NCBI GenBank assembly: GCA_964609695.1
Contig: CAZSSP010000004.1
Coordinates: forward strand, 124,001-188,000
Length of the DNA: 64,000 bases
Origin: JAGNHS01 sp964609695
GTDB taxonomy: Bacteria; Bdellovibrionota; UBA2428
Reading direction: 5' to 3'
How positions within the stretch are numbered: the stretch's first letter is position 1; each line of letters starts with the position of its first letter. Made by a program: the position numbers and the translations under genes. Under the pieces are notes generated by a model. That model made no database searches and was not told the DNA's origin. It saw nothing but the letters and a program-made list of their open reading frames with translations. Below, in pieces: positions 1 through 8,553 of this stretch.

Positions 1-1
1 A

Positions 2-295
2 GGTTCTGAACTTCATTATGATTATTTTAAGCTTCGAAAATTGGTCAATGAATGGCGCTTGCGCTGGTCTCGTGTTCATACAGTTATTCCACCCATGCAA
101 TTAAAAATTAAAGTGGTTGCTCAGGTTTTACCTAAAAAAACTCAGTGGAATTATGATGAAGTTCAATTGCTGGCCTCCATCGCAGAGTTTTCTAATGTTC
201 ATGAAATTATGAATAGGTGCCCATTGAGAGATCTTGAAGTTATAGAGGGTATGATTAAGCTTCGTAAAGAAGGGCTTTTAGAAATAGAAAGGTAA
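2..295 (+). CDS. 3' end of an unidentified protein (5' end outside window)
   Basis: The reading frame is already open at the left edge and ends with TAA at 293-295, so only the last 97 residues are visible. The C-terminal 45 residues look like a small helical winged-helix-type module: an acidic helix (DEVQLLASIAEF), a turn (CPLRDLEVIEGMIKL) and the ending RKEGLLEIER. This resembles the C-terminal helical part of DUF4388/PatA-type modules attached to response regulators, but I cannot confirm that from this fragment. Four bases separate it from the FliG-C-like gene downstream, so the two are probably co-transcribed. The fragment gives no direct evidence of function. Confidence 0.7.
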   Translation, partial: GSELHYDYFKLRKLVNEWRLRWSRVHTVIPPMQLKIKVVAQVLPKKTQWNYDEVQLLASIAEFSNVHEIMNRCPLRDLEVIEGMIKLRKEGLLEIER

Positions 296-299
296 ATTC

Positions 300-941
300 A
301 TGTCGTTGCTTGCTAGATATAAAAAGAACGAAAAAACATTTATGGAGTTGGTAAAACTTGTCGAAGGTTCGACCGATGAAAAAAAGCAAACTCTATTGGG
401 TAACGTAAGACAAGAAGATCCTGCCTTTGCGGCTAAGGTTGAATGTCGAGTTTTGAACCCTGAAGACATTAAAAAGTTTTCTGAAGATATCTTGGCAGAA
501 ATTGTAGCGGTTTCTTCTCCAAAAGTATTGGCCACAATCATCGTGGGTGAAAAGGATGAAGAGTTTAAAACGATTGTAGAAAGATGTTTAGGAAAAAAAT
601 ATGCTGAAGTTAAAAATGAAAAGGAGTCCTTAGACCCTTCAAAAATTACTGAGGGAACTTTAAAAAGTGTTTATAGAAAAATGATAGCTGAAGCTAGAAA
701 GCTTGAAGATAGTGGTCGACTCAAAATTCCCGCTAAGGACCCTTCCGAGGTAGCGGCCGCTGCTTTTGCTTCGGGCGACCAAGCTTCGGGTATGATGGCT
801 AGGGCTTCAACGGGTCCTTTGCCCGGATCCGCTAAAAGCGATGGGGATTGTCCTTCGATTGAAACTTTCGCCATGGAACCTCCGCCCTTTGGTCTAAGCG
901 GAGAGCGATTCGAAGTTTTTGTTAAAAATCTTTTGAAATAA
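300..941 (+). CDS. FliG C-terminal-domain-like protein with Ala-rich tail
   Basis: 213 residues with no signal peptide or membrane segment. Residues about 30-140 follow the layout of the flagellar switch protein FliG C-terminal domain. There is a helix resembling FliG 'NPELAEEIR' (QEDPAFAAKVECRV), then 'LNPEDIKKFSEDILAEI' at the place of the FliG 'FEDLVLLDDRAIQRVL' segment. Next comes KVLATIIVGEKDEEFKTIV, which matches 'LALALKGASEELREKIF', and finally RKMIAEARKLEDSGRL, which matches the FliG end 'IVEIARKLEEEGEI'. The FliG N and middle domains (together about 200 residues) are absent. The last 65 residues are a low-complexity Ala/Ser/Gly/Pro tail. AAAGG lies 7-8 bases before the ATG. The protein could be a stand-alone flagellar or gliding-motor adaptor or a regulator that borrowed the fold. 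The family match is by eye. Confidence 0.8.
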   Translation: MSLLARYKKNEKTFMELVKLVEGSTDEKKQTLLGNVRQEDPAFAAKVECRVLNPEDIKKFSEDILAEIVAVSSPKVLATIIVGEKDEEFKTIVERCLGKKYAEVKNEKESLDPSKITEGTLKSVYRKMIAEARKLEDSGRLKIPAKDPSEVAAAAFASGDQASGMMARASTGPLPGSAKSDGDCPSIETFAMEPPPFGLSGERFEVFVKNLLK

Positions 942-959
942 AATTGTGAATTTTTAAAT

Positions 960-1574
960 TTAATAAGCAAAACCTAAAAGTAAATCATAGCTGTAGGCGC
1001 GAAACTGAGTTTTGCCTACTGGAAATTTCGCCCTATTGCTAAGACTTTGATTCCAGCGTGCCTCAAGAACAACTGTGCCTAGAGATTCTGTTGGAAAAAA
1101 GCCAGCCATGGCCGCGACAGCTCCAACTTGGTATTCCTCGAGACCTAACTCGTCGTAAGTATAATCTCTTGCGGCTAAAGAACTTCCTCCGTCGATGTTT
1201 AGTACCCCAACTTTATTGGAGTAGTAAAATCCAGCACCCACTTGAAAATAAGCAATTCGAAGTCGCATAATCACGGGAATTTCGATGGCATTTAATTTAT
1301 AAACGTATCCATCGTCACCAAAAGTTATAGGAACAGAGCTTCTTTGAGTATAGAAAACATCAGTTTCGATTCCTAATCCCTGTCCACCCAAATCAAGCCC
1401 TAAACCAATTGAATATCCTAGCCCTTTTGAAAAGCCCCCGGCGGGATCCCCGTTGGGAAATTTAATTCTGTGTTGAGTTACAGTGCTCCCACCTTTAAGG
1501 GAAAGTTGGAAGGCGTGGGCTCCTAGGCTAATTCCAAAAAATGCGACAAAAATTTGGCATCTACGCAAAAGCAT
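960..1574 (-). CDS. Small outer-membrane beta-barrel protein
   Basis: 204 residues. A signal peptide (LLRRCQIFVAFFGISLGAHA, cut before FQL) is followed by alternating amphipathic strands rich in Gly and aromatics, such as GYSIGLGLDLGG, AYFQVGAGFYYSNK and YSYDLLLGFAY. It ends in Tyr, the usual barrel-insertion signal at the C-terminus. The size and strand pattern fit an 8-10-stranded barrel of the 'outer membrane protein beta-barrel' type. It converges on the FliG-like gene with an 18-base gap. A good promoter lies almost against its start codon and no Shine-Dalgarno sequence is visible, so the message may be leaderless. No function can be given beyond outer-membrane location. Confidence 0.8.
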   Translation of the reverse strand: MLLRRCQIFVAFFGISLGAHAFQLSLKGGSTVTQHRIKFPNGDPAGGFSKGLGYSIGLGLDLGGQGLGIETDVFYTQRSSVPITFGDDGYVYKLNAIEIPVIMRLRIAYFQVGAGFYYSNKVGVLNIDGGSSLAARDYTYDELGLEEYQVGAVAAMAGFFPTESLGTVVLEARWNQSLSNRAKFPVGKTQFRAYSYDLLLGFAY

Positions 1575-1584
1575 CTTTAACTAG

Positions 1585-1615
1585 TTTATAGCTTCGGCGG
1601 AGCCTTTGCCGTCAA
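1585..1615 (-). promoter_or_regulatory. Putative sigma-70 promoter of the small beta-barrel gene
   Basis: On the minus strand TTGACG (complement of 1610-1615) is followed after 19 bases by TATAAA (complement of 1585-1590). The expected start of transcription is only a few bases before the ATG at 1574. Both hexamers match consensus at 5 of 6 bases but the spacer is long. Confidence 0.4.
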
Positions 1616-1696
1616 AAAAACACCACTCATTTGAGGAAGCTCTTAGGAAACTCCAATATTGAATAGGGTATTGGCAACTGTTAAAGAAGCTACTTA

Positions 1697-2722
1697 GTGG
1701 AATCAAATTCAAAGTATTATTTCCCAGCCGAATGGGAAGCTCACAATTCTGTTTGTTTGGCCTGGCCACATTTAAAAAATGAATGGGGTCCTTATTATGA
1801 AGGGGCCGAAAGAGAATTTGTTGATCTTGTTAACAACATTGCACTTCAGGACAAGAAACTTAATGAAACTGTTCATGTGCTAGTTAATAATGATGAAACA
1901 TTTCAAAAGGCTCAAAAGGCGTTTAAGAATGAAGCCATTTTGATTCATAAAATTCTCTATGGTGATATTTGGTTGCGCGATACAGGCTCTATTTGGACTT
2001 GGGATATCGAGAACAAAACTCCTCAAGCTCAGGCCTTTATTTTTAATGGGTGGGGAAACAAATATCTTTACGAATCAGATCCTGAATTATCTCAGTCGCT
2101 CCCAAAGCATCTGAAATATTCCTTTAAAAAATGGAATTGGGTTTTAGAGGGAGGCTCTCTTGATGTTAACGGTAAAGGCGTTTGTTTAACAACAGAGCAG
2201 TGTTTGCTTAATCCGAATAGAAACCCTGGCTTAAATCGCCAACAGATTGAGTCCTTACTTGAGGAGTCGCTCGGATTAAATAAAATTATTTGGCTTAAAG
2301 ATGGTTTAGAAAATGATCATACAGATGGTCACATCGATACCTTGGCAAGATTTTCTTTTGAGAACGAAGTGCTGTGTATGGTGCCTAAAGAAAATGATGA
2401 TCCCAATACCGTGTCTTTGCTTAAAATTCGAGATGATTTAAAGAATGCAGGCCTTAAGGTGAGAGAAGTGCCTTCGCCAGGAAAAGTCTATAACGACGAA
2501 GGTCAGTTGCTCCCCGCAAGTTATATGAATTTTTATATTTCAAATAAAGCCGTCATTGTTCCTGTTTATGGTTCTGTTTGGGATGATGAAGCGGTTCGTG
2601 AAATTGCAAAAGCTTTTCCAGAACGAAAAACCATAGGGCTCATGGCTAAAAATATTTTGAGTGGAGGCGGTGCTTTTCATTGCATCACTCAGCAGATTCC
2701 AGATTTTTCGAGGATTCTATGA
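1697..2722 (+). CDS. aguA: Agmatine deiminase
   Basis: 341 residues, the usual family length is about 340-380. It hydrolyses agmatine to N-carbamoylputrescine and ammonia in the arginine-to-putrescine route. Seen in the sequence: the family N-terminus PAEWEAHNSVCLAWP, the substrate-pocket segment YGDIWLRDTGSIW, the catalytic His region ENDHTDGHIDTLARF, and the nucleophile Cys329 in GGGAFHCITQQ at the C-terminus. These are the guanidino-modifying (peptidyl-arginine-deiminase type) active-site elements. The start is GTG at 1697 with AAGAAG seven bases upstream. The stop codon overlaps the ATG of aguB (ATGA), so the two pathway enzymes are translationally coupled. Confidence 0.95.
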   Translation: MESNSKYYFPAEWEAHNSVCLAWPHLKNEWGPYYEGAEREFVDLVNNIALQDKKLNETVHVLVNNDETFQKAQKAFKNEAILIHKILYGDIWLRDTGSIWTWDIENKTPQAQAFIFNGWGNKYLYESDPELSQSLPKHLKYSFKKWNWVLEGGSLDVNGKGVCLTTEQCLLNPNRNPGLNRQQIESLLEESLGLNKIIWLKDGLENDHTDGHIDTLARFSFENEVLCMVPKENDDPNTVSLLKIRDDLKNAGLKVREVPSPGKVYNDEGQLLPASYMNFYISNKAVIVPVYGSVWDDEAVREIAKAFPERKTIGLMAKNILSGGGAFHCITQQIPDFSRIL

Positions 2723-3558
2723 AATTTAAAGTCGCAGCCATTCAATGTTCTTTAAAGGACAATGAAGCAGAAAATATTAAAAAAGTTTTGAAATTTGCAG
2801 AGAAGGCCGTAGAGCAGGGTGCTCAAATTATTTTGCCGTCTGAATTGTTTCAGGGTTTTTATTTTTGTACCGACAAAGACCCAAAGCAATTAGATCGTGC
2901 TTGCACCCCAGAAGAATCAGAATCCATTAAAGCATTTTTAGCTTTTAGCAAAAAACATGGAGTCGCCGTTCCTGTGTCTTTTTATGAAAAATCTTCTGAG
3001 GGTTTATTTAATAGTATGGCTTGGGTAGCCGATGGAAAGCTTGAAGGAATTTATCGTAAAAGTCATATACCTGAAGGACCGGGTTACGAAGAAAAGTTCT
3101 ATTTTAAAAATGGAAATTCAGGCTTTAAAGTTTGGAATTATAAAGGAGTTAAAGTTGGAGTGGGAATTTGCTGGGATCAGTGGTTTCCCGAGGTGGCACG
3201 CTCATTGGCTTTAATGGGCGCCGATGTGCTTTTATATCCAACTGCAATTGGCTCTGAACCTGAAGATTCCAGTTTAGACACTTCTGCTCCTTGGAAGCGA
3301 GTTATGCAAGGGCACGCAGTGGCTAATGCTACGCCAGTTATTGCGGCCAACCGAATAGGATTCGAAGCTAAGCAAAGTTATTATGGGCATAGTTTTTCTT
3401 GCGATCAAAGTGGCGAAATCTTGCAAGAGTTAGGTCCCAATGAAGAGGGTGTGATTGTTCAAGAATTCGATACCGATAAAATTAAAGCCTATAGAGAATC
3501 TTGGAGATTCTTTTATCACCGTAGACCCGAGCTATATGGGGAAATAGTTAAAAAATAG
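2719..3558 (+). CDS. aguB: N-carbamoylputrescine amidase
   Basis: 279 residues of the nitrilase superfamily, cytoplasmic. It releases putrescine from N-carbamoylputrescine, the product of the preceding gene. The catalytic triad is visible: Glu42 in LPSELFQG, Lys114 in YRKSHIPEGPGYEEKFYF and Cys151 in GICWDQWFPE. The sequence around the Cys is diagnostic for AguB rather than other nitrilases. I chose the ATG at 2719 because it overlaps the aguA stop by four bases and gives the family-typical start FKVAAIQCS. The frame stays open upstream but only inside aguA. With aguA it gives a two-step agmatine-to-putrescine module. No arginine decarboxylase gene is in view. Confidence 0.96.
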   Translation: MKFKVAAIQCSLKDNEAENIKKVLKFAEKAVEQGAQIILPSELFQGFYFCTDKDPKQLDRACTPEESESIKAFLAFSKKHGVAVPVSFYEKSSEGLFNSMAWVADGKLEGIYRKSHIPEGPGYEEKFYFKNGNSGFKVWNYKGVKVGVGICWDQWFPEVARSLALMGADVLLYPTAIGSEPEDSSLDTSAPWKRVMQGHAVANATPVIAANRIGFEAKQSYYGHSFSCDQSGEILQELGPNEEGVIVQEFDTDKIKAYRESWRFFYHRRPELYGEIVKK

Positions 3559-3569
3559 AGTAATTAATC

Positions 3570-3646
3570 TGGTAGTCGCTCACGGGCTCGAACCGTGGAC
3601 CCCCTCCTTGTAAGGGAGGTGCTCTAACCAACTGAGCTAAGCGACT
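3570..3646 (-). tRNA. tRNA-Val(UAC)
   Basis: Read on the minus strand, all cloverleaf elements are present: acceptor AGTCGCT/AGCGACT (7 bp), D-arm GCTC/GAGC, anticodon stem CCTCC/GGAGG with loop CTTACAA (anticodon TAC), T-arm CACGG/CCGTG with TTCGAGC, discriminator A and a genome-encoded CCA. Its total length is 77 nt. It lies 11 bases past the end of aguB on the opposite strand. Confidence 0.96.
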
Positions 3647-3663
3647 ATCTAGGTCGAATGGGA

Positions 3664-3694
3664 ATTATCTAGCAGCCCTGATTTATTATGGCAA
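3664..3694 (-). promoter_or_regulatory. Putative promoter of tRNA-Val
   Basis: On the minus strand TTGCCA (complement of 3689-3694) and GATAAT (complement of 3664-3669) are separated by 19 bases and end 17 bases before the mature tRNA 5' end. The hexamers are good and the spacer is long. Confidence 0.35.
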
Positions 3695-3721
3695 TAATTA
3701 GAGTCTACTAATTAAAAAAAC

Positions 3722-3759
3722 AAAAAGAGGTATTTCCCAAAGGAAAATACCTCTTTTTT
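3722..3759 (-). terminator. Intrinsic terminator after the small lipoprotein gene
   Basis: A long stem (AAAAAGAGGTATTTCC against GGAAAATACCTCTTTTT, one bulge, 4-nt loop) is flanked by A-runs on the left and T-runs on the right, so it can act in both directions. On the minus strand it stands about 30 bases after the stop of the lipoprotein gene. It is probably the end of the lspA-to-lon transcription unit. It also separates that unit from tRNA-Val. Confidence 0.85.
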
Positions 3760-3787
3760 AAATGTATAGATTAAAAAGCTATTTCTC

Positions 3788-3979
3788 TTAGTGAGAAGGA
3801 GCTTCTCCGCCTTCAGCAGGAGCAGCTTCTGGAGCGGCTTCAGCAGGTGCAGCTTCTGGAGCAGGAGCAGCAGCTTCAGCAGCAGGAGCTTCAGCAGGTG
3901 CTTCTTCCTTCTTGGTGCAGTTAGAAAGGCTTAAACAAATTGCAGTTAAAAATCCGATGGTAAAAAGTTTTTTGCTCAT
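3788..3979 (-). CDS. Small Ala/Pro/Glu-rich lipoprotein
   Basis: 63 residues. The N-terminus MSKKLFTIGFLTAICLSLSNC is a lipoprotein signal with Cys21 as the likely lipidated residue. The -1 residue is Asn, which is unusual for a lipobox. The mature part is a short KKEE segment, then about 35 residues built almost only from Ala, Pro and Glu in near-repeats of APAEA/EAAP, with a GG-containing His-ended tail. The DNA shows matching repeats of a Gln/Ala-codon-like pattern. An upstream TTG would add 12 residues, but the ATG at 3979 gives the proper signal peptide. It lies 60 bases after lon and is followed by a strong terminator. Function is unknown; a flexible periplasmic spacer is one possibility. 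Confidence 0.75.
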   Translation of the reverse strand: MSKKLFTIGFLTAICLSLSNCTKKEEAPAEAPAAEAAAPAPEAAPAEAAPEAAPAEGGEAPSH

Positions 3980-4039
3980 AAGATAATAAGTTATACCAAA
4001 GCCCAAAAGGGTCAACTAGATCAAAAACTTTTTTTCAAT

Positions 4040-6484
4040 CTAATGAGCAGCTTGGACGCGTCTTGGCTTAGCTTTGAACTCTTTTTGAGGGTTTCCAAAA
4101 CTAAGCATCAAGGGATCGTTATCTTTAAACATCAAAGCAGTTCTTAAAACCTGATCAATATGTTCAGCGGGGATAACTTTTAATTCCTTCAAGATTTCTT
4201 CGGGAACCTCATGAAGATCTTTTACGTTATCGGCTGGAATAATAACGGTTCTAATGCCGGCTCTGTGAGCTGCAAGTAGCTTTTCTTTTAGTCCACCAAT
4301 CTCTAACACGTTTCCTCGAAGGGTTATTTCGCCCGTCATGGCGATATCCTTTCGAACTGGCTTTTCAGTTAATGCGGAAGTGATGGCGGTAGCCATGGTG
4401 ATTCCAGCGCTTGGACCATCCTTTGGAATGGCACCTTCAGGAACGTGAATATGAATGTCGACTCTTTGATAAAACTCTCGAGGCAAACCTAGTCTTTCCG
4501 CTTGAGAGCGAACGTAACTGTAAGCGGCTTGTGCAGATTCCTGCATCACTTCACCTAATTTACCGGTGATTGTGAGTCGGCCTCTTCCGGGAAGTATTGC
4601 AACTTCAATGGCCAGCGTATCGCCGCCCACTTCAGTCCATGCCAAACCTGTAGCCATACCTGTTTGGTTTTCCTTTTCCATGAGGCCATATTTGTATTGT
4701 CGTGGTCCTAAGTAATCGACAATATCGCTTTGTTTTATATTGAAAGATTTTCGGTTCTTTTTGTCTTCAAGGTATTTTTTGGTAACCTTTCGAGCAATTT
4801 TTGCCAGTTCTCTTTCAAGGTTTCTCACTCCAGCTTCGCGGCTGTAATGATGGAGAATTTCTAATATGGCAGCATCTTCAATGGTTACGTTTAATTTTTC
4901 GATACCGTGATTTTTCCATTGTTTAGGAATGAGGTGCCGTTTCGCAATCTCCATTTTTTCAATTTCAGTGTAACTAGAGACATCTATGGTTTCCATTCTG
5001 TCTAACAAAGGTGCTGGGATGCCGCTGTAAGAGTTTGCTGTAGCAATAAAGATCACTTTTGATAAATCAAAATCCACTTCAAGATAATGGTCGTTGAAAG
5101 TGTGGTTCTGAGCAGGATCTAAAACTTCAAGCATGGCAGAAGCGGGATCGCCTCTAAAATCTGAACCCATTTTATCAAGCTCATCTAAGAGAACTATTGG
5201 GTTTTGAGAACCAGCCTTTTTAAGTGATTGGACAATTTTTCCAGGCATAGCTCCAATATAAGTTCTGCGATGACCTCGAATTTCGGCTTCATCTCGCATT
5301 CCACCAAGGGCAATGCGCACAAATCTGCGTTCAATGGCGCGAGCAATAGAGGCCGCTAAAGAAGTTTTACCAACTCCTGGAGGGCCGACAAAGCAAAGGA
5401 TAGGCGCTTTGGAGTCGGGGTTGAGACTTTGAACGGATATAAACTCTAAAATGCGTTCTTTAATTTTGCTCAAACCAAAATGATCTTCATCAAGGACTTC
5501 TTTAGCGTGAACAAGATCAAGATTATCGACGGTTTCTTCTTTCCAGGGAAGAGAAACTAACCAATCTAAATACAAACGCACTACAGTTGCTTCAGACGAC
5601 ATAGGTGACATCATCTTAAGCTTCTTAATTTCTGAATAAGCTTTTTCTTTGGCTTCAGCAGAGAGTCCACAAACTTTAATTTTTTCTTCTAAAGCTTGAA
5701 TCTCAGCCTTAAATTCGTCGCGCTCACCCAATTCCTTTTGAATGGCAGCCATTTGTTCGTTGAGATAATATTCCTTTTGGCCCTTTTCCATTTGCTTGCG
5801 CACACGGCTTCGGATTCTTTTCTCAACTCTAAGGATTTCAATTTCTGATTCAATCAGTGAAAGGAGCTTCTCCATTCGTGAGAGCGGGTCTTCGAGTTCA
5901 AGGAGATTTTGTTTGTCTTCAATTTTTAAATTTAAATGTGAAGCAATCGAATCGACTAGTTTAGATGGAGAGTCGATGTTTTGAATCGAGAGAAGTAGCT
6001 CTGGCGGAATTCGTTTATTGAGTTTAACGAAAGCTTCAAAACTTTGTTTTGTTGAGCGAATGAGCGCTTCAGCTTTAACGGTGTCGTATTTACCATCTTC
6101 AATCAGCTTAACTTCTGCAATGACGTATCCATCGGCTTCAGTGAAACCTTGTATTTTTGCTCTACGCTTACCTTCTACGAGAACCTTTAAGGTGCCATCG
6201 GGAAGTTTTACGAGTTGGATGATAGTGGCAACAGTAGCGGTTGAATGAATGTCTTCTAATAAGGGGTCGTTGACCTCGCTATTTTTTTGAGTGCAGAGAA
6301 GTATCGGACTCTTCTCTCGCATGCACGCCTCGAGTGCATTGACTGATTTTTCTCTCCCCACAAAAAACGGAACCACCATATGAGGAAAGACAACAATGTC
6401 TCTCAAAGGTAAAAGAGGAAGAAGTTCAGTTTCGGAACTTTTTTTCTTTTTGGTCTTTTTTGCTTTTGTATTTTTGTTGCTCAC
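4040..6484 (-). CDS. lon: ATP-dependent protease Lon
   Basis: 814 residues, a full-length LonA of the cytoplasm, which degrades misfolded and regulatory proteins. Domains in order: a basic lead (Lys-rich, residues 5-16), the LON substrate-binding domain (about 20-215, beginning LLPLLPLRDIVVFPHMVVPF), a coiled linker (220-300), an AAA+ module with Walker A GPPGVGKT (367-374) and Walker B IVLLDELDKM, and the serine protease domain. The catalytic dyad is Ser692 (PKDGPSAG) and Lys735 (GLKEKLLAAH), with the same 43-residue spacing as in E. coli. The start is GTG at 6484, as no better start fits the domain boundary. It lies after clpX with a 169-base gap, an order conserved in many Proteobacteria. 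Confidence 0.98.
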   Translation of the reverse strand: MSNKNTKAKKTKKKKSSETELLPLLPLRDIVVFPHMVVPFFVGREKSVNALEACMREKSPILLCTQKNSEVNDPLLEDIHSTATVATIIQLVKLPDGTLKVLVEGKRRAKIQGFTEADGYVIAEVKLIEDGKYDTVKAEALIRSTKQSFEAFVKLNKRIPPELLLSIQNIDSPSKLVDSIASHLNLKIEDKQNLLELEDPLSRMEKLLSLIESEIEILRVEKRIRSRVRKQMEKGQKEYYLNEQMAAIQKELGERDEFKAEIQALEEKIKVCGLSAEAKEKAYSEIKKLKMMSPMSSEATVVRLYLDWLVSLPWKEETVDNLDLVHAKEVLDEDHFGLSKIKERILEFISVQSLNPDSKAPILCFVGPPGVGKTSLAASIARAIERRFVRIALGGMRDEAEIRGHRRTYIGAMPGKIVQSLKKAGSQNPIVLLDELDKMGSDFRGDPASAMLEVLDPAQNHTFNDHYLEVDFDLSKVIFIATANSYSGIPAPLLDRMETIDVSSYTEIEKMEIAKRHLIPKQWKNHGIEKLNVTIEDAAILEILHHYSREAGVRNLERELAKIARKVTKKYLEDKKNRKSFNIKQSDIVDYLGPRQYKYGLMEKENQTGMATGLAWTEVGGDTLAIEVAILPGRGRLTITGKLGEVMQESAQAAYSYVRSQAERLGLPREFYQRVDIHIHVPEGAIPKDGPSAGITMATAITSALTEKPVRKDIAMTGEITLRGNVLEIGGLKEKLLAAHRAGIRTVIIPADNVKDLHEVPEEILKELKVIPAEHIDQVLRTALMFKDNDPLMLSFGNPQKEFKAKPRRVQAAH

Positions 6485-6653
6485 AATATCTATTGTAACG
6501 CTTCTAATGAGCTTGCGTCGCTATATTTTTCTTAAATTTTGTCAGACTTTTGTGAGAGTGAGCTCAAAAGGTCGATTATATTGCTTTAAGCGTTATTAAG
6601 TAGAGCTTTGCAATTTGGGCCAATAAAATTGTTAGCTTCTTTAAAAGAAGTCT

Positions 6654-7892
6654 TTAAGCAATTTCTTTTTCTTGATCGTTAAACTCTAAAGTGGGTTTAG
6701 CACCCTTTAGAATGGCTTCTTCAGTAACAACGCATGTTTTAACGTTTTTCATAGATGGAATGTCGTACATCACATCCAGCATCGCATTTTCAAGAATAGA
6801 GCGTAGTCCGCGTGCGCCTGTTTTTCTTTTTACTGCCATTTGAGCAATAGCTTTAAGGGCGGCGGGTTCGAACTCAAGTTTAACGCCTTCGATTTCAAGC
6901 AATTTTGTGAATTGCTTGGTGATAGCATTTCGAGGTTTTGTGAGAATGTTGATGAGGCCTGCTTCGTCGAGTTCTCCCAAAGTTGCAAGAACTGGAAGTC
7001 GTCCTAAAAATTCAGGGATCATTCCAAACTTAACTAAGTCTTCGGTCATCACATTGGCCAATATTTCATCCGAAGTGAGAGGAGAATTTTTACCTTTACG
7101 AGCAGCTCCAATTCCCAAAGTTTTTTGGTGCATTCTAGATTCAACGGCTTTTTCTAAGCCCACAAAAGCTCCGCCTACAATGAAAAGAATGTTTGAAGTG
7201 TCTACTTGAATAAATTCTTGTTGAGGATGTTTACGGCCACCTTTGGGTGGAACGTTCGCTTTGGTGCCTTCAATGATTTTTAAAAGAGCTTGCTGAACGC
7301 CCTCACCACTCACATCGCGAGTGATGGAAGGATTTTCAGATTTACGTGCAATTTTATCGATTTCGTCTATGTAAACAATTCCACGTTGAGCTTTTTCAAT
7401 ATCCCAATCCGCAGCTTGTAGGAGATTGAGAATAATGTTCTCAACGTCTTCACCCACGTATCCAGCTTCAGTGAGAGAAGTGGCGTCGGCAATTGTAAAA
7501 GGAACTTTTAAAATTTTCGCTAGAGTTTGCGCTAAAAGTGTTTTTCCTGATCCTGTTGGTCCAATTAAAATAATATTGGATTTACTAAGTTCAACGTCCG
7601 ACATTTTTGAAGACGTTGGCATGTTGATTCTTTTGTAATGGTTATGAACAGCAACAGAGAGAATTTTTTTTGCGCGTTCTTGGCCAATAATATATTCGTC
7701 TAAGAATACTTTTATTTCTTGAGGCTTGGGAACTTTAGAGAGACCAGCGTAAGAGTCGCGAGCATTTTCTTCGTGGATAATTTCGTTACAAAGAGAGACG
7801 CATTCATCGCAAATATAAACAGAGGGACCTGCGATGAGTTTTTTTACTTCTCGTTGGCTTTTTCCACAAAAAGAACAAACTAGCTCTTTCAC
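6654..7892 (-). CDS. clpX: ClpXP protease, ATPase subunit ClpX
   Basis: 412 residues, the usual length. It unfolds tagged proteins and feeds them to ClpP, which is encoded 16 bases upstream in the same direction. The N-terminal zinc-binding domain has Cys6, Cys9, Cys28 and Cys31. The AAA+ module has Walker A GPTGSGKT (111-118), the pore loop GYVGED, Walker B IVYIDEIDKI, and the RDVSGEGVQQALLK sensor region typical of ClpX. The gap to lon contains only a weak A/T-rich palindrome and no clear terminator, so read-through into lon is likely. Confidence 0.98.
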   Translation of the reverse strand: MKELVCSFCGKSQREVKKLIAGPSVYICDECVSLCNEIIHEENARDSYAGLSKVPKPQEIKVFLDEYIIGQERAKKILSVAVHNHYKRINMPTSSKMSDVELSKSNIILIGPTGSGKTLLAQTLAKILKVPFTIADATSLTEAGYVGEDVENIILNLLQAADWDIEKAQRGIVYIDEIDKIARKSENPSITRDVSGEGVQQALLKIIEGTKANVPPKGGRKHPQQEFIQVDTSNILFIVGGAFVGLEKAVESRMHQKTLGIGAARKGKNSPLTSDEILANVMTEDLVKFGMIPEFLGRLPVLATLGELDEAGLINILTKPRNAITKQFTKLLEIEGVKLEFEPAALKAIAQMAVKRKTGARGLRSILENAMLDVMYDIPSMKNVKTCVVTEEAILKGAKPTLEFNDQEKEIA

Positions 7893-7908
7893 TGTATGTC
7901 CCCTTTCA

Positions 7909-8553
7909 CTATTCGTGACTTCGTTTAACTACTTGATCAATTATACCGTATTCCAGAGCTTCTTCAGGAGACATAAAGTTGTCTCGATCTGTATCTTTTT
8001 CAATTTGCTCTACGCTTTTACCCGTATGAATTTTATAGATTTCATTGAGTCTGCGTTTTGTTCTAATAATTTCATGAGCATGGCGCTCAATGTCGGAAGC
8101 TTGGCCTTGCACTCCGCCGAGAGGTTGGTGAATCATGATTCTCGAGTTAGGTAGGGCAAATCGTTTACCTTTTTCTCCGCCGCATAGCAGCAAAGAGCCC
8201 ATGCTAGCCGCTAAACCAGTGCAATAGGTGGAAACAGGGCAAGTAACGTATTGCATGATGTCATAAATTCCGAGGCCAGCAGTCACACTTCCTCCGGGGC
8301 TATTTATGTACATAAAAATGTCTTTTTCAGCGTCTTCAGACTCTAAAAACAACAATTGAGCAATGATAGCGTTGGCAACTTGGTCGTTAACAACGGTGCC
8401 TAAGAAAATAATGCGATCCTTCAACAGGCGCGAGTAGATATCATAGACTCGCTCTCCACGCGGAGTGTTTTCAATCACATAAGGAATGTTGGCTGTAATG
8501 TCACCCCAAGCTAACTGGGGATTATAAAAATTCGGGTCGTACTTACTGCTCAT
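7909..8553 (-). CDS. clpP: ClpP protease catalytic subunit
   Basis: 214 residues. The serine peptidase that forms the double-heptamer chamber used by ClpX. Catalytic Ser117 lies in GLAASMGS and His142 in RIMIHQPLGG, with an Asp further on. The ClpP-typical INSPGGSV oxyanion strand is present. The ATG at 8553 overlaps the stop of tig by 11 bases, so translation of the chaperone and the protease is coupled. The N-terminus contains ENTPRGERVYDIYSRLL, the standard start of the mature ClpP core, so any propeptide would be about 25-30 residues. Confidence 0.98.
   Translation of the reverse strand: MSSKYDPNFYNPQLAWGDITANIPYVIENTPRGERVYDIYSRLLKDRIIFLGTVVNDQVANAIIAQLLFLESEDAEKDIFMYINSPGGSVTAGLGIYDIMQYVTCPVSTYCTGLAASMGSLLLCGGEKGKRFALPNSRIMIHQPLGGVQGQASDIERHAHEIIRTKRRLNEIYKIHTGKSVEQIEKDTDRDNFMSPEEALEYGIIDQVVKRSHE

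Noticed and set aside
3788..3979. The Ala/Pro/Glu-rich lipoprotein as a non-coding shadow
   Set aside because: Kept as a gene because it has a lipoprotein signal, a position after lon and a strong terminator right after its stop.
6485..6653. Terminator or promoter between clpX and lon
   Set aside because: The only structure is an A/T palindrome near 6636-6652 without a T-run, and no hexamer pair has acceptable spacing.
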